A DNA stretch of 40,072 nucleotides from Haemophilus sp. C1 (GTDB taxonomy: Bacteria > Pseudomonadota > Gammaproteobacteria > Enterobacterales > Pasteurellaceae): positions 1 through 40,072 of the forward strand of contig NZ_LDVZ01000019.1 in assembly GCF_001276515.1 (NCBI RefSeq), read 5' to 3'. This document shows, one piece after another, positions 9,155 through 19,565 of this stretch. Under the pieces are notes generated by a model. The model made no database searches, was not told the DNA's origin, and saw nothing but the letters and a program-made list of their open reading frames with translations. A program made the position numbers and the translations under genes. Each line of letters opens with the position of its first letter. Position 1 is the first letter of the stretch.

Positions 9155-9694
9155 ATGCAAACAATAATTAAACAACTAAGTGCGGTTATTTTCCCTTTCA
9201 TTTTTTCTGCCTGCGTTTCACAATCTGTATCTAGCTTAGATCATCAAGCTGCCGCTAAAGCGCGTGTGGAACTTGCATTGAACTATCTTCAGCAAAATAA
9301 TCCTCAACTGGCTAAAATCAATTTAGACAAAGCACTTCTACACGATAAAAATTACTATCTCGTGCATTCAGCACTTGCACATTATTATCAACAACAAGGG
9401 CAAATAGAAAATGCCTTTCGTGAGTATGAAATAGCCGTAAAACTTAATCATAAACAAGGCGATGTGCATAATAATTTTGGTACGTTTCTATGTAGTCAAA
9501 AGAAATTTGAGCAAGCTCAGCAACAATTTGAATTAGCACTTAATTCTCCAAATTATTATCATCAAGCAGATACATTTGAAAATATCGCGCTTTGTGCTTA
9601 TTCCGCGCAAAAAATGGATATTTATCAGCAAACATTAGAAAAATTACGTCAAATTGATGGAAAACGTGCGGAAAAATTCAATAGTCTAAAATAA
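9155..9694 (+). CDS. pilF2: type IV pilus / competence lipoprotein PilF2 (TPR protein)
   Basis: Outer-membrane lipoprotein related to PilF/PilW, which helps assemble the secretin through which the competence pilus passes. The lipobox FSAC puts the lipidated cysteine at C20. The mature part (179 residues in all) consists of tetratricopeptide helices, about residues 35-165. AAAAGGAG is a strong ribosome site. I recall that HI0366 in strain Rd is a CRP-S regulated gene required for transformation, and the palindrome upstream of rlmN fits this. An uptake signal (9178-9186) lies in the signal-peptide codons. Confidence 0.86.
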   Translation: MQTIIKQLSAVIFPFIFSACVSQSVSSLDHQAAAKARVELALNYLQQNNPQLAKINLDKALLHDKNYYLVHSALAHYYQQQGQIENAFREYEIAVKLNHKQGDVHNNFGTFLCSQKKFEQAQQQFELALNSPNYYHQADTFENIALCAYSAQKMDIYQQTLEKLRQIDGKRAEKFNSLK

Positions 9695-9765
9695 AGCATT
9701 GCCAAATCAAGTATTGGACTTTAAAATTTAGCCTTCATTTACCGCCTAATTATTTGATTAAATTT

Positions 9766-10677
9766 ATGAATCCAACTACTGAGCAAGTGCTTTCTCCTGG
9801 TGAGATTTTTCGTCAAACACGCGAAGCCTTGAATCTTTCTCTTGAAGATGTCGCTAAAGAAATCACGCTACGCCCCTCTATATTAGAGCAACTTGAAAAT
9901 AATGAATTTATTCAAAAATCAACGCCTTCTATATTTGTCAAAGGTTATGTTCGCAGCTATGCAAAATTCTTACGTTTGCCAGATTCAGTTTGGGAAAGTA
10001 TTGTTTTTGCTGAAACAGAAAAAAATGATTTAGGGAAAAATGCACGTTCAACCCGTGCCGTTAATCAATATTCCTCTCACAATCGTTGGATCGGGCGTTT
10101 AACCGCAATAGTATTCGTGATTGTAATTGGTATGACTGGGCTTTGGTGGTGGCAAAGTTATCAACAAAATACTCAAGAACGCGATGATTTAGTGCAAAGC
10201 TATGTTGCCTCTACCGAAAACAATCAGCCCGCCACCGCTCTTGTGACAACAGAAGAAAGTAATAAAACTGTACCAGAAACAGCAGCACCAGTCTCACAAC
10301 CAGTAGAAATAACAAATAATGTGTTACCAGAAATAGCACACGAAAATAGTGTTTCACTACCCAAAAACGATGAAAAATCAGTTTCAGACATTCAAAGTGC
10401 GGTCGAAAATCCAAGTATTTCTCCAACGTTACCTATAGCAAAAGGCGATTTAGTGATTGAAATTTTGACAAATAGCAGTTGGATTAGTGTAAAAGATAAC
10501 GCCCGTCACGTATTAGCACAAAAAGAATATAAACAAGGCGAAATATTAACCTTTAATGGCAATGAATTTTCATTAATTGTAGGCGCACCAAGCAATGTGC
10601 GCATCACTTACAAAGGCGAGAATTATCCTCTGAAAGTGGATGGTCGTGTAGCAAAATTCAAACTTTCACAACCTTAG
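9766..10677 (+). CDS. rodZ: cytoskeletal / cell-shape protein RodZ
   Basis: Bitopic inner-membrane protein that links MreB to the wall-synthesis machinery. With ATG 9766 (303 residues): helix-turn-helix domain of the HTH_25 type at about 10-75, a single transmembrane helix at about 109-129 (ending GLWWWQ), a Pro/Thr/Glu-rich periplasmic linker, and a C-terminal DUF4115 beta domain at about 225-300. An alternative TTG four codons upstream (9754) is less likely. Neither start has a clear ribosome site, so the start is tentative. Uptake signal at 10395-10403. Confidence 0.88.
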   Translation: MNPTTEQVLSPGEIFRQTREALNLSLEDVAKEITLRPSILEQLENNEFIQKSTPSIFVKGYVRSYAKFLRLPDSVWESIVFAETEKNDLGKNARSTRAVNQYSSHNRWIGRLTAIVFVIVIGMTGLWWWQSYQQNTQERDDLVQSYVASTENNQPATALVTTEESNKTVPETAAPVSQPVEITNNVLPEIAHENSVSLPKNDEKSVSDIQSAVENPSISPTLPIAKGDLVIEILTNSSWISVKDNARHVLAQKEYKQGEILTFNGNEFSLIVGAPSNVRITYKGENYPLKVDGRVAKFKLSQP

Positions 10678-10685
10678 GAAAAATA

Positions 10686-11792
10686 ATGTCAGCTTTTCAG
10701 CCAACTATTAAGCGTCGTGAATCGACAAAAATTTATGTGGGAAATGTACCAATTGGTGGAGATGCACCGATTGCCGTGCAATCAATGACAAATACTCGCA
10801 CCACTGATGTGGAAGCGACAGTTGCTCAAATTAAATCATTAGAACGTGTTGGCGCAGATATTGTTCGTGTATCTGTTCCAACAATGGATGCTGCGGAAGC
10901 ATTTAAACAAATTAAACAACAAGTGAATGTCCCGCTCGTAGCAGATATTCATTTCGACTATCGTATCGCGCTAAAAGTCGCAGAATATGGAGTAGATTGC
11001 TTACGTATTAATCCTGGCAATATTGGTCGTGAAGATCGCATCCGTGCCGTTGTGGATTGTGCGCGAGACAAAAATATTCCGATTCGTATTGGCGTAAACG
11101 CTGGCTCTTTAGAAAAAGATTTGCAAGAAAAATATGGCGAACCAACACCAGAGGCATTATTAGAGTCCGCATTACGTCACGTAGAAATTTTAGATCGCCT
11201 AAATTTCGACCAATTTAAAGTGAGCGTAAAAGCCTCTGATGTATTTTTAGCGGTTGAATCTTATCGTTTACTAGCTAAAGCAATTAAACAGCCTTTACAT
11301 TTGGGTATTACTGAGGCTGGTGGCGCACGTGCTGGTGCGGTTAAATCAGCAATAGGTTTAGGTATGTTACTTGCCGAAGGTATTGGTGACACATTACGTG
11401 TATCATTAGCTGCAGATCCCGTAGAGGAAATCAAAGTCGGTTTTGATATTTTGAAATCTTTACGGATTCGTTCAAGAGGAATTAACTTTATTGCTTGCCC
11501 AACCTGTTCTCGCCAAGAGTTTGATGTGATCGGCACAGTAAATGCGCTGGAACAACGCCTTGAAGATATTATTACACCAATGGATGTATCGATTATCGGT
11601 TGCGTAGTGAATGGTCCTGGCGAGGCACTTGTCTCCGATCTCGGCGTAACTGGTGGTAACAAAAAAAGTGGTTATTATCTTGACGGCGAACGCCAAAAAG
11701 AGCGTTTTGATAATGAAGATATAGTGAACCAATTAGAAGCAAAAATTCGTGCGAAAGTCGCACAACAAGATCCAAAAAACAGAATTATTTAA
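10686..11792 (+). CDS. ispG: 4-hydroxy-3-methylbut-2-en-1-yl diphosphate synthase
   Basis: Seventh step of the MEP isoprenoid pathway: converts MEcPP to HMBPP with a [4Fe-4S] cluster. The cluster ligands are C271 and C274 (CPTC), C306 (GCVVNGPGE) and probably E313, one residue off E. coli numbering. The 368-residue length is normal for the family. It begins 8 bases after rodZ with ribosome site AGGAAAA and ends 9 bases before hisS, clearly in one operon. Its cluster would be supplied by the isc genes downstream in this window. Confidence 0.97.
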   Translation: MSAFQPTIKRRESTKIYVGNVPIGGDAPIAVQSMTNTRTTDVEATVAQIKSLERVGADIVRVSVPTMDAAEAFKQIKQQVNVPLVADIHFDYRIALKVAEYGVDCLRINPGNIGREDRIRAVVDCARDKNIPIRIGVNAGSLEKDLQEKYGEPTPEALLESALRHVEILDRLNFDQFKVSVKASDVFLAVESYRLLAKAIKQPLHLGITEAGGARAGAVKSAIGLGMLLAEGIGDTLRVSLAADPVEEIKVGFDILKSLRIRSRGINFIACPTCSRQEFDVIGTVNALEQRLEDIITPMDVSIIGCVVNGPGEALVSDLGVTGGNKKSGYYLDGERQKERFDNEDIVNQLEAKIRAKVAQQDPKNRII

Positions 11793-11801
11793 GGAAAGCT
11801 C

Positions 11802-13073
11802 GTGGCAAAAACAATTCAAGCAATTCGTGGTATGAACGATTGCGCCCCAACAGAATCTCCATTATGGCAATGGATTGAAGCACAAGTACGCAATGTATTA
11901 AATAGTTATGGCTATTCGGAAGTGCGTATGCCAGTTGTAGAAAGTACACCATTATTCGCTCGTGCAATCGGCGAAGTAACAGATGTTGTTTCAAAAGAAA
12001 TGTACACATTTTGGGATAACGATGAACAATTAACCTTACGCCCTGAAGGCACAGCAGGTTGTGTACGTGCCGCTATTGAACACGGTTGGATCTATAATAA
12101 TGAACAACGCTTATGGTATATCGGGCCAATGTTCCGTCATGAACGTCCACAAAAAGGGCGTTACCGTCAATTCCATCAAGCAGGTGTTGAGGTATTCGGT
12201 ATTGCAAATCCAGAAATCGATGCAGAGTTAATCATGCTTACCTATCGTTTATGGAAAGCATTGGGTATTGATCAACATGTTACACTTCAACTTAACTCTA
12301 TTGGCTCTTTAGAAGCACGAACAAATTATCGTTCTGCATTGGTTGGATTTTTAGAAAACCATCAAGATTTAATGAATAATGAAGAAAAAGAGCGTTTAGT
12401 AAAAAATCCACTGCGTATTTTGGATACCAAAAATCCAGAATTACAAAAAGTATTGGATAATGCGCCAAAATTACTTGACTATTTAGATGATGAAAGCCGT
12501 GAGCATTTTGAACAATTATGTTCATTATTAGATGCAGTGGGTATTCAATATGAAATTAATCCTAAACTCGTTCGTGGCTTAGATTATTACAACAAAACTG
12601 TATTTGAATGGGTAACCTCAGCTCTTGGTGCACAAGGTACAGTATGTGGTGGCGGTCGTTATGACGGTTTAGTGGAACAACTTGGCGGAAACGCAACACC
12701 GAGCATCGGATTTGCGATGGGATTAGAACGTTTAGTCTTGTTGGTACAAGAAGTTAATTCAAATGTTCCAGTTAAAAGTGCGGTGGATATTTATGTTGTT
12801 TATCAAGGTGAAGGCGCAACATTAGCTGCTTTTGAATTAGCGGAAAAAGTGCGCTCAGAATTACCGCACTTAAATACTATGTTGCACTGCTCTGGCGGTA
12901 ATTTCAAAAAACAATTTAAACGTGCAGATAAATCTGGTGCAACATTGGCATTAGTTATCGGCGAAAGCGAAGTACAAAATAAACAAGTCGTTGTTAAACA
13001 CTTACAAGGTGGTGCAGAGCAGCAAACCTTAGATTTAGTGAATATAATCGACTATATTCAAACTCAATTTTAA
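11802..13073 (+). CDS. hisS: histidyl-tRNA synthetase
   Basis: Class II aminoacyl-tRNA synthetase, 423 residues. Motif 2 is [16 protein letters not shown] near residue 113, the HisA motif is [14 protein letters not shown] near 259, and motif 3 is the glycine-rich segment ending GFAMGLERL. The start codon is GTG at 11802, preceded by AAGGAAA. Gap to ispG is 9 bases. Two uptake signals (12776 and 12863) lie in opposite orientation 78 bases apart. It is functionally linked to the histidine-responsive attenuator elsewhere in this window through charged tRNA-His. Confidence 0.97.
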   Translation: MAKTIQAIRGMNDCAPTESPLWQWIEAQVRNVLNSYGYSEVRMPVVESTPLFARAIGEVTDVVSKEMYTFWDNDEQLTLRPEGTAGCVRAAIEHGWIYNNEQRLWYIGPMFRHERPQKGRYRQFHQAGVEVFGIANPEIDAELIMLTYRLWKALGIDQHVTLQLNSIGSLEARTNYRSALVGFLENHQDLMNNEEKERLVKNPLRILDTKNPELQKVLDNAPKLLDYLDDESREHFEQLCSLLDAVGIQYEINPKLVRGLDYYNKTVFEWVTSALGAQGTVCGGGRYDGLVEQLGGNATPSIGFAMGLERLVLLVQEVNSNVPVKSAVDIYVVYQGEGATLAAFELAEKVRSELPHLNTMLHCSGGNFKKQFKRADKSGATLALVIGESEVQNKQVVVKHLQGGAEQQTLDLVNIIDYIQTQF

Positions 13074-13090
13074 TTTAAAAGGGGAAAAAC

Positions 13091-13705
13091 ATGGCTTATT
13101 CCATTGAAGAAGAACAAGAGATTAACCAGTTGAAAGACTGGTGGAAAGAAAATGGCAAAACAATTATTGTTGCTTTCATCTTAGGAGTTGGAGGTATGTT
13201 TGGATGGCGTTATTGGCAAGCCCACCAGGCAGAACAAATCACTCAAGCTTCTGCTCAGTATGATGCGTTAATCTATTCTGCACAACAGGATGAACAAGCT
13301 AAAAAAGCCAATATAGAACAATTTGTGCAAGCTAACAGCAAAACGGCATACGCTGTCTTTGCTTTGTTAGATGAAGCGAAAAAAGCGACTGAAAAACAAG
13401 ACTTTGCTGCAGCAGAAGCAAACTTAAATCAAGCATTAACCCAATCTCAAGATGAAGTATTAACATCTATTGTTGCATTACGTCTGAGTGCGGTGCAATT
13501 TCAACTGGGTCAATTAGACAATGCTTTAACCACCTTAAACCAAGTGAAAGGCGAAAGCTTTAATGCTCGTAAAGCAATTTTAACCGGCGATATCCAAGTC
13601 GCCAAAGGAGATAAAGTTGCGGCTAAAAACAGCTTTGAGCAAGCACAACAAAGTGGTAGCCAATTAGAACAACAAATGGCAAAAATGAAATTAAATAACC
13701 TTTAA
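13091..13705 (+). CDS. yfgM: YfgM family periplasmic chaperone-associated protein
   Basis: Bitopic inner-membrane protein with a short cytoplasmic N terminus (about 1-22, acidic then KDWWKENG), one transmembrane helix at about 23-42 (IIVAFILGVGGMFGWRYW), and a periplasmic TPR-like region of Ala/Gln-rich helices to residue 204. In E. coli YfgM is an ancillary SecYEG/PpiD partner. The usual next genes bamB and der are missing here: the cluster ends at a strong terminator facing the isc operon. Ribosome site AAAGGGG. Confidence 0.88.
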   Translation: MAYSIEEEQEINQLKDWWKENGKTIIVAFILGVGGMFGWRYWQAHQAEQITQASAQYDALIYSAQQDEQAKKANIEQFVQANSKTAYAVFALLDEAKKATEKQDFAAAEANLNQALTQSQDEVLTSIVALRLSAVQFQLGQLDNALTTLNQVKGESFNARKAILTGDIQVAKGDKVAAKNSFEQAQQSGSQLEQQMAKMKLNNL

Positions 13706-13711
13706 AAAAAT

Positions 13712-13737
13712 AATACCCGCACCAAAGTACGGGTATT
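13712..13737. terminator. bidirectional terminator between yfgM and iscX
   Basis: AATACCCG (13712-13719) pairs with CGGGTATT (13730-13737); A-run before and T-run after make it work for both converging operons. Confidence 0.85.
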
Positions 13738-13756
13738 TTTTCAATCAAATTTCTGA

Positions 13757-13951
13757 TTATTCAAATTCATCCAACCATTTCAATAAAATAGCCTCAAGAA
13801 TCGCTTCATTTGACTTATTAGGATCATCATCAAAATCTTCAAGTTCACAAATCCATTTATGTAAATCAGTAAAACGAACGGTTTTTGGATCTAAATCTGG
13901 ATTACGATCGTAAAGTTCTTCTGCAATTAATTGAACATCAGTCCATTTCAT
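13757..13951 (-). CDS. iscX: IscX, acidic regulator of the IscS complex
   Basis: Small (64 residues), very acidic protein that binds IscS and iron and modulates cluster assembly in the cytosol. The [19 protein letters not shown] start and the [15 protein letters not shown] segment are typical of the family. Its ATG overlaps the fdx stop by one base (TAATG). Last gene of the isc operon. Confidence 0.93.
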   Translation of the reverse strand: MKWTDVQLIAEELYDRNPDLDPKTVRFTDLHKWICELEDFDDDPNKSNEAILEAILLKWLDEFE

Positions 13952-14292
13952 TAGTGAGCGGCCTCATTGGCATGGTTAATGTTATATTTCGGAATTTCCA
14001 CCACAAGATCTTCGTCTCCCACGACACATTGGCAAGATAAACGACTATCCATTTCTAATCCCCAAGCCTTATCCAACATATCTTCTTCTTGATCACTCGT
14101 TTCATTTAGAGAGTCAAAACCTTCACGGATAATGACATGGCAGGTTGTACAAGCACAGGAGCCATCACAAGCATGATGAATTTCCACCCCTGCATTGTGT
14201 GCAACTTCTAATAAGTTATCACCTGCAGCGGCATCAACAACCATACCTTCGGGACAAAATTCTTCATTAGGTAAAAAAATCACTTTTGGCAT
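13951..14292 (-). CDS. fdx: [2Fe-2S] ferredoxin of the ISC system
   Basis: Adrenodoxin-type ferredoxin that supplies electrons for cluster assembly on IscU. ATG 14292 ([16 protein letters not shown]) is chosen because it has a GAGGAAA ribosome site; the open frame reaches further up, but that would read through the uptake signal next to hscA. It is 113 residues. Cluster cysteines are in [10 protein letters not shown] plus LSCQC near residue 87, matching the Cx5Cx2C...C spacing of the family. It sits between hscA and iscX, as in E. coli. Confidence 0.95.
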   Translation of the reverse strand: MPKVIFLPNEEFCPEGMVVDAAAGDNLLEVAHNAGVEIHHACDGSCACTTCHVIIREGFDSLNETSDQEEDMLDKAWGLEMDSRLSCQCVVGDEDLVVEIPKYNINHANEAAH

Positions 14293-14332
14293 AACACTTT
14301 CCTCAAAATTATTTAATAATCTGACCGCACTT

Positions 14333-16192
14333 TTACGGTTTTTCAATATCTGACAAATTTTTGCCTGTCAAAGCTTTATTAATCGATGCATTCATTCGAC
14401 GTGCTGCAAATTCTTGGGTAGCAGTATCCAAGGCTTTAATTCCTTGCGCAATTGCATCACGATCTGAACCTTGTTTTACATCCATTAATTGTTTTAACAC
14501 ACTTTCAATATGATGAAACTCTTCTGTGCTAAGCAATTCAGCCCCATCTGCTTGTAACGCAACAATCACACTTTCAATCACACGATCCGCTTCTACTCGT
14601 TGCTCAGCTAATTCGCGAGCTTGTAAATCCTCTTGCGCATTATCAAAAGAAGATTTTATCATTGCGGTCACTTCTTCATCCGTTAAACCATAGGAAGGTT
14701 TAATTTGGATTGATGCCTGCACTTTCGTCGATTTTTCCATTGCAGTCACACTTAATAAACCATCTGCATCGACTTGATAAGTCACTCGGATATGAGCGGC
14801 ACCCGCAGCCATTGCTGGAATACCTCGTAGAGTAAAACGCCCTAAAGAGCGACAATCATCTACCAGCTCACGTTCACCTTGTACGACATGAACGGTCATT
14901 GCTGTTTGGCCATCTTTGAAAGTAGTAAACTCTTGTGCACGAGCCACAGGAATTGTTGTGTTACGTGGAATAATTTTTTCCACTAATCCACCCATGGTCT
15001 CAATGCCTAAAGAAAGCGGCACGACATCGAGCAACAACATATCAGAATCAGTTTTATTACCGACTAAAATATCCGCTTGAATTGCGGCACCAAGTGCCAC
15101 AACTTTATCTGGATCAATGGAAGTGAGTGGTGTTTTACCAAAAAACTTACCAACCTGCTCTCGTACATATGGCACTCGAGTTGAACCACCAACCATTACC
15201 ACCGCTTGCACTTCTTCAGATTCAACGTTGGCATCTTTCAAAGCTCGGCGACAAGTTAGCAATGAACGTTTTACAAGTGAATGAATCAACTCATTAAGTT
15301 GTTCTCGTGAAATTTCTACTGAAAAATTCTGCCAAGAAATGACCGCACTTTTCTCAGTACTTAAAGCTATTTTGGCTTCGCTAGCAAGGGTTATCAGTTC
15401 GCGCTGTTGATTTGGGGTTTGTGGTTTTAGTTGGGTTTGTTCAACGATCCAATCAGCTATTAAATGGTCAAAATCATCACCACCTAGCGCAGTATCTCCA
15501 CCCGTGGCTAGAACTTCAAAGACACCTTTTGATAAGCGTAAAATTGAAATATCAAATGTACCGCCACCTAAATCATAAACTGCAATAATCCCTTCTTGCC
15601 CGCTATCCAACCCATAAGCGACTGCGGCTGCAGTAGGTTCATTCAATAAACGTAATACATTTAGCCCAGCTAAACGCGCAGCATCCTTAGTGCTTTGACG
15701 TTGAGCATCATCGAAATAAGCAGGAACCGTAATCACAACCCCAGAAAGCTCGCCACCAAGGCGTTGTTCTGCAATACGATTTAAACGCGATAAAATATCT
15801 GAGGATACTTCAATTGGACTTTTTGGCCCCTGTGTCGTAACAATTAAAGGTAATCCATTTTCACTCGCTACAAATTCATAAGACAAACTAGAATAACGAG
15901 ACTGAACATCAGCAAGACTACGACCAATTAGACGTTTTACTGAAATCACCGTATTTTTTGGATCAAGTGAGGCTTGTTCAAAGGCTTCTAAACCAACTTT
16001 CTTCTCTTCAACGCCATAATGAACAACTGATGGTAAAAGACTACGCTCTTGTTCATCATTAAGAATCACGGCTTGCCCACTACGCACTGATGCAACCAAA
16101 GAATTGGTTGTTCCCAAATCAATCCCAACGGCTAAACGATGTTGATGCGGTGCAGCAGCTTGTCCTGGTTCTGCAATTTGTAATAATGCCAT
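14333..16192 (-). CDS. hscA: Fe-S assembly chaperone HscA (Hsp70 family)
   Basis: Specialised Hsp70 that, with HscB, helps release clusters from IscU. The 619-residue protein has the ATPase domain ([13 protein letters not shown] near 23, [11 protein letters not shown] near 204, [11 protein letters not shown] near 332) and the substrate-binding domain with MTVHVVQGE and a helical lid. An uptake signal directly abuts the stop codon (14324-14332). Internal uptake signal at 15342. It follows an extra DUF2625-like gene by 18 bases, whereas hscB is the usual neighbour. Confidence 0.96.
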   Translation of the reverse strand: MALLQIAEPGQAAAPHQHRLAVGIDLGTTNSLVASVRSGQAVILNDEQERSLLPSVVHYGVEEKKVGLEAFEQASLDPKNTVISVKRLIGRSLADVQSRYSSLSYEFVASENGLPLIVTTQGPKSPIEVSSDILSRLNRIAEQRLGGELSGVVITVPAYFDDAQRQSTKDAARLAGLNVLRLLNEPTAAAVAYGLDSGQEGIIAVYDLGGGTFDISILRLSKGVFEVLATGGDTALGGDDFDHLIADWIVEQTQLKPQTPNQQRELITLASEAKIALSTEKSAVISWQNFSVEISREQLNELIHSLVKRSLLTCRRALKDANVESEEVQAVVMVGGSTRVPYVREQVGKFFGKTPLTSIDPDKVVALGAAIQADILVGNKTDSDMLLLDVVPLSLGIETMGGLVEKIIPRNTTIPVARAQEFTTFKDGQTAMTVHVVQGERELVDDCRSLGRFTLRGIPAMAAGAAHIRVTYQVDADGLLSVTAMEKSTKVQASIQIKPSYGLTDEEVTAMIKSSFDNAQEDLQARELAEQRVEADRVIESVIVALQADGAELLSTEEFHHIESVLKQLMDVKQGSDRDAIAQGIKALDTATQEFAARRMNASINKALTGKNLSDIEKP

Positions 16193-16210
16193 ATGCTATT
16201 TTTCTACTGG

Positions 16211-16897
16211 TTATGCGACGGAATACGCCAAATCAAATTTATTTTTTTCTGCAAAGCTTGATTGGTAATGTGTTTCAATATTGACTTCGTGCTTTTGACG
16301 TTTATCAATCGCTATTTTTATCTCTTCGCTTAAGTCAGGCGAGAATACAAAAATTTGATTACCATCCAATTGTTTCACATCATCTTGCCAATTTTGCCAA
16401 AATAGACCTTGATAAAAAGCCTCTAAATCACCATTCAATGCCCAAGCTAAAAATTCTGTATAAGTAAAATTTAAATTATGCCAAGTGAGATCTTTTGGTG
16501 AAAAGTAATAAATTTTGCCAAGGTTATCGCCTAACGAACCACCATTTAATGCAAAGTAACCGCCTATCACATCATCTGCAACCAATAAATATTTTGGTTT
16601 TTCACCAGACTGACTAAAAGACTTACTAAAATTCCAATCCATCAATCCACGCGGTAATTTAAAACTTCCTGAACCTAAAATACGCAACCAACCATAATGA
16701 ATTAAAATTCCACCTGTTTCATAAATCACAGCCCCCATTGGTGATGATGTTGGCATTTGCATGGTAAAAAGTTCACGTTCTGCACTTGATTGATCTTTTT
16801 TAATGACATAACAATGATTACGTGCACTTTCAATCCATTGGGAAAGTATAGGCCAAGCAGAATTTTCTGGAGATATTAGTTGTTCGAGAGTTTGCAT
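16211..16897 (-). CDS. DUF2625-like protein of unknown function inside the isc operon
   Basis: A 228-residue soluble protein with no signal peptide or membrane helix. It resembles, from memory, the DUF2625 family: LRILGSGSFKLPRGLMDWN near 72-90, PKYLLVADDVIGGYFALNGG near 101-120 and KIYYFSPKDLTWHNL near 127-141. It has no cysteine pattern suggesting a cluster; the only cysteine is C29. It is inserted between hscB (30 bases upstream) and hscA (18 bases downstream), so it must be co-transcribed with the iron-sulfur assembly genes. I cannot assign a function; the location hints at a role in iron-sulfur biogenesis or simply passenger status. Confidence 0.75.
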   Translation of the reverse strand: MQTLEQLISPENSAWPILSQWIESARNHCYVIKKDQSSAERELFTMQMPTSSPMGAVIYETGGILIHYGWLRILGSGSFKLPRGLMDWNFSKSFSQSGEKPKYLLVADDVIGGYFALNGGSLGDNLGKIYYFSPKDLTWHNLNFTYTEFLAWALNGDLEAFYQGLFWQNWQDDVKQLDGNQIFVFSPDLSEEIKIAIDKRQKHEVNIETHYQSSFAEKNKFDLAYSVA

Positions 16898-16927
16898 AAT
16901 ATCAAGGGATATTGAGATATAGATCTA

Positions 16928-17449
16928 TTACAGTTCAAAAAGACGTTCTTCTACACGTTCAATTTCTTCAGAAAGTTTACGGGTAAAACGTAATTTATCA
17001 CACAGTTGAGATGCTTTCGTCCATTGTTGGGATGTCAGACTCTCAGAAAGTGCGGTCAATAATAACTGAGTTTCTTGTTTAATTTCTTTTGCAAAAGCAT
17101 TTAATGCTTCTTCATCTTTCTGATCTTCAAGTTCTTCTAGTTGTTCTCGCCACTGTAACTGTTGCATTAAAAACGCCACATCTTGCGTACTTTTTTGTTC
17201 AAGATCGATCTGTTCACCCGTATTAAGAGCAATGATAGCTTCTGCTCGTAAAATTGGGTCTTTTAACGTTTTTAAGGCATCATTCACTTCGGTGGATTTT
17301 TGCATCGCAACGCGTTGTTCTAACGCACTACTTGATACAAAATTATCAGGATGTAGAGCCTTTTGTAATTCTAAATAACGTGTATTTAGCGCCTTCTCAT
17401 CTAACTGAAAATCAACAGGTAAATCAAAAATTTGAAAAGGATTTAACAT
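16928..17449 (-). CDS. hscB: co-chaperone HscB (J-domain protein)
   Basis: J-domain partner that brings IscU to HscA. The N-terminal J domain (about 1-75) carries the HPD motif at LHPDNF (residues 37-39 region), and the C-terminal domain is a three-helix bundle with acidic LEELEDQKDEEALN. At 173 residues it matches the family. It is separated from iscA by 12 bases. Uptake signal 17048-17056 inside. Confidence 0.93.
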   Translation of the reverse strand: MLNPFQIFDLPVDFQLDEKALNTRYLELQKALHPDNFVSSSALEQRVAMQKSTEVNDALKTLKDPILRAEAIIALNTGEQIDLEQKSTQDVAFLMQQLQWREQLEELEDQKDEEALNAFAKEIKQETQLLLTALSESLTSQQWTKASQLCDKLRFTRKLSEEIERVEERLFEL

Positions 17450-17461
17450 CAGATTATTACC

Positions 17462-17785
17462 TTAAACATGGAAACTTTCACCACAGCCACAAGATTCTTT
17501 TACATTTGGATTATTGTATTTAAAGCCTTCATTCAAGCCTTCTTTCACATAATCCAACTCAATACCATTGAGATAAACTAAGCTTTTGGGATCGACAATA
17601 ATATTCACACCGTGCTGTTCAAAAACTTGGTCTTCTTCATTCAAGACATCAACAAATTCAAGCACATAAGCTAATCCAGAACAGCCTGATGTTTTCACTC
17701 CCAAACGTAAACCAATACCTTTGCCACGATTATCCAAAAAAGCTTTCACTCGTTGAGCGGCTTTTTCTGTTAATGTAATACTCAT
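17462..17785 (-). CDS. iscA: A-type Fe-S carrier IscA
   Basis: Carrier or scaffold that delivers clusters or iron to target proteins. It has 107 residues with the three invariant cysteines at C35 (TSGCSGLAY), C99 and C101 (SCGCGESF), identical to E. coli numbering. It lies downstream of iscU, from which it is separated by an inverted uptake-signal hairpin that may lower its expression relative to iscU. Confidence 0.95.
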   Translation of the reverse strand: MSITLTEKAAQRVKAFLDNRGKGIGLRLGVKTSGCSGLAYVLEFVDVLNEEDQVFEQHGVNIIVDPKSLVYLNGIELDYVKEGLNEGFKYNNPNVKESCGCGESFHV

Positions 17786-17803
17786 ATATCCCCCAAAACC
17801 ACT

Positions 17804-17833
17804 AAAAGTGCGGTCAAAACCGACCGCACTTTT
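17804..17833 (-). terminator. inverted uptake-signal pair forming a hairpin between iscU and iscA
   Basis: AAAAGTGCGGTC (17804-17815) and GACCGCACTTTT (17822-17833) form a perfect 12-base-pair stem with a 6-base loop. Each arm contains one exact 9-base uptake signal. It lies 5 bases after the iscU stop, inside the operon, so it could act as a partial terminator. Confidence 0.75.
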
Positions 17834-17838
17834 TCATA

Positions 17839-18222
17839 TTATTCGCCTTTTTTGGATTTATAATCAGCAATTGCAGCTTTAATTGCATCTTCCGCTAAAA
17901 TGGAACAGTGTACTTTCACTGGTGGCAATTCTAACTCTTCTGCAATTTGACTATTTTTGATCGCGCCTGCTTCTTCTAAAGATTTACCTTTTACCCACTC
18001 GGTAATTAATGAGCTAGATGCAATAGCAGAACCACAACCATAAGTCTTGAATTTTGCATCTTCAATAATGCCGTTATCATTTACTTTAATTTGTAACTGC
18101 ATTACATCACCACAAGCTGGCGCACCCACCATGCCAGTACCAACATTGCTATCTTTTTTATCCATAGAACCCACATTGCGCGGATTTTCATAATGATCGA
18201 TTACTTTTTCGCTATAAGCCAT
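17839..18222 (-). CDS. iscU: Fe-S cluster scaffold IscU
   Basis: Scaffold on which [2Fe-2S] clusters are built from IscS sulfur. The 127-residue protein has the three cluster cysteines at C37, C63 and C106 and the LPPVK motif (residues 99-103) recognised by HscA. D39 follows C37 as in the family. It is 57 bases downstream of iscS. Confidence 0.97.
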   Translation of the reverse strand: MAYSEKVIDHYENPRNVGSMDKKDSNVGTGMVGAPACGDVMQLQIKVNDNGIIEDAKFKTYGCGSAIASSSLITEWVKGKSLEEAGAIKNSQIAEELELPPVKVHCSILAEDAIKAAIADYKSKKGE

Positions 18223-18279
18223 TTTAACTTTCCTTTTTTAAATCCTTGAGAAACGCCATTTAATAATAGCAGTTAAATC

Positions 18280-19494
18280 CTAGTGAGCTGACCACTCAAT
18301 TGTACTAAGGTCGATACCTTCTTTAAACATATCCCATAATGGCGATAATGCACGAAGTTTTTCCACCGCACTTTTCACTAAATTAATGGTGTAATCAATT
18401 TCTTCTTCAGTGGTGTAACGACCCAATGTAAAACGAATTGAGCTATGTGCCAATTCATCATTTAAACCAAGTGCGCGTAACACATAAGACGGCTCTAAGC
18501 TAGCCGATGTACAAGCAGAACCAGAAGATACAGCAATATCACGCAACGCCATCATTAAAGATTCACCTTCAACATAGTTAAAGCTAATATTTAAATTACT
18601 ATCTAAACGGTGCTCCATTGAGCCATTTACGTAGGTTTCTTCAATATCTTTTAAGCCATTATATAAACGATCACGAAGAGCTTTTAAACGTGACATTTCT
18701 GATGCCATTTCTTCTTTTGCAATTCGATAAGCTTCGCCCATTCCCACGATTTGGTGAACAGGTAATGTACCTGAACGCATTCCACGCTCATGACCACCGC
18801 CATGAATAATCGCTTCTAAACGAATACGCGGTTTACGACGAACGTATAACGCACCAATACCTTTAGGCCCATAAAGTTTATGACTAGACATAGATAATAA
18901 ATCAACTGGCAACTCTTCCAAGTTAATCGCAACTTTGCCCACACTTTGAGTTGCATCCACGTGGAAAATCGTTTTATTTGCACGACAAAGCTCACCAATA
19001 GCTTTAATATCTTGTAACACACCAATTTCATTATTAGCATGCATAATTGAAACTAAAATCGTATCGGGGCGAAGTGCGGCTTTAAATTTTTCTAAATCAA
19101 TTAAACCATCAGACTCGGGTGATAAATAAGTCACTTCAAAACCTTCGCGCTCTAATTGACGACAAGTATCTAAGACGGCTTTATGCTCAGTTTTGCAAGT
19201 GATGATATGTTTACCTTTAGTTTGGTAAAAATGCGCAGCGCCTTTAATTGCAAGGTTATCTGATTCTGTCGCACCAGAAGTAAACACAATTTCACGAGAA
19301 TCGGCACCAATAAGATCCGCAATTTGATTACGAGCCACGTCAACCGCTTCTTCTGCTTGCCAACCAAATTTATGCGAGCGAGAAGCTGGGTTACCGAATG
19401 TACCGTCAATGGTTAAAAATTCCATCATTTTCTTCGCGACACGCTCGTCCACAGGACAAGTTGCTGCATAATCTAAATAAATAGGTAATTTCAT
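18280..19494 (-). CDS. iscS: cysteine desulfurase IscS
   Basis: PLP enzyme that takes sulfur from cysteine for iron-sulfur clusters and for tRNA thiolation. It is 404 residues, the same as E. coli, with PLP lysine K206 ([10 protein letters not shown]), H104 (TEHKAV) and the persulfide cysteine C328 in the mobile loop [13 protein letters not shown], all at E. coli positions. Uptake signal 18365-18373 near the C terminus. It lies 71 bases after iscR; that gap contains another uptake signal (19523-19531). Confidence 0.98.
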   Translation of the reverse strand: MKLPIYLDYAATCPVDERVAKKMMEFLTIDGTFGNPASRSHKFGWQAEEAVDVARNQIADLIGADSREIVFTSGATESDNLAIKGAAHFYQTKGKHIITCKTEHKAVLDTCRQLEREGFEVTYLSPESDGLIDLEKFKAALRPDTILVSIMHANNEIGVLQDIKAIGELCRANKTIFHVDATQSVGKVAINLEELPVDLLSMSSHKLYGPKGIGALYVRRKPRIRLEAIIHGGGHERGMRSGTLPVHQIVGMGEAYRIAKEEMASEMSRLKALRDRLYNGLKDIEETYVNGSMEHRLDSNLNISFNYVEGESLMMALRDIAVSSGSACTSASLEPSYVLRALGLNDELAHSSIRFTLGRYTTEEEIDYTINLVKSAVEKLRALSPLWDMFKEGIDLSTIEWSAH

Positions 19495-19565
19495 TTTTCA
19501 CTCCTAAATCATTCTAAATTTGACCGCACTTTTAATGCATTTTGCACTGTACGGACTACTTTCCT

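Noticed and set aside
13951..14346. Longer ferredoxin starting at 14346
   Set aside because: The extension reads through the hscA-fdx gap and the uptake signal and has no ribosome site, while ATG 14292 has GAGGAAA.
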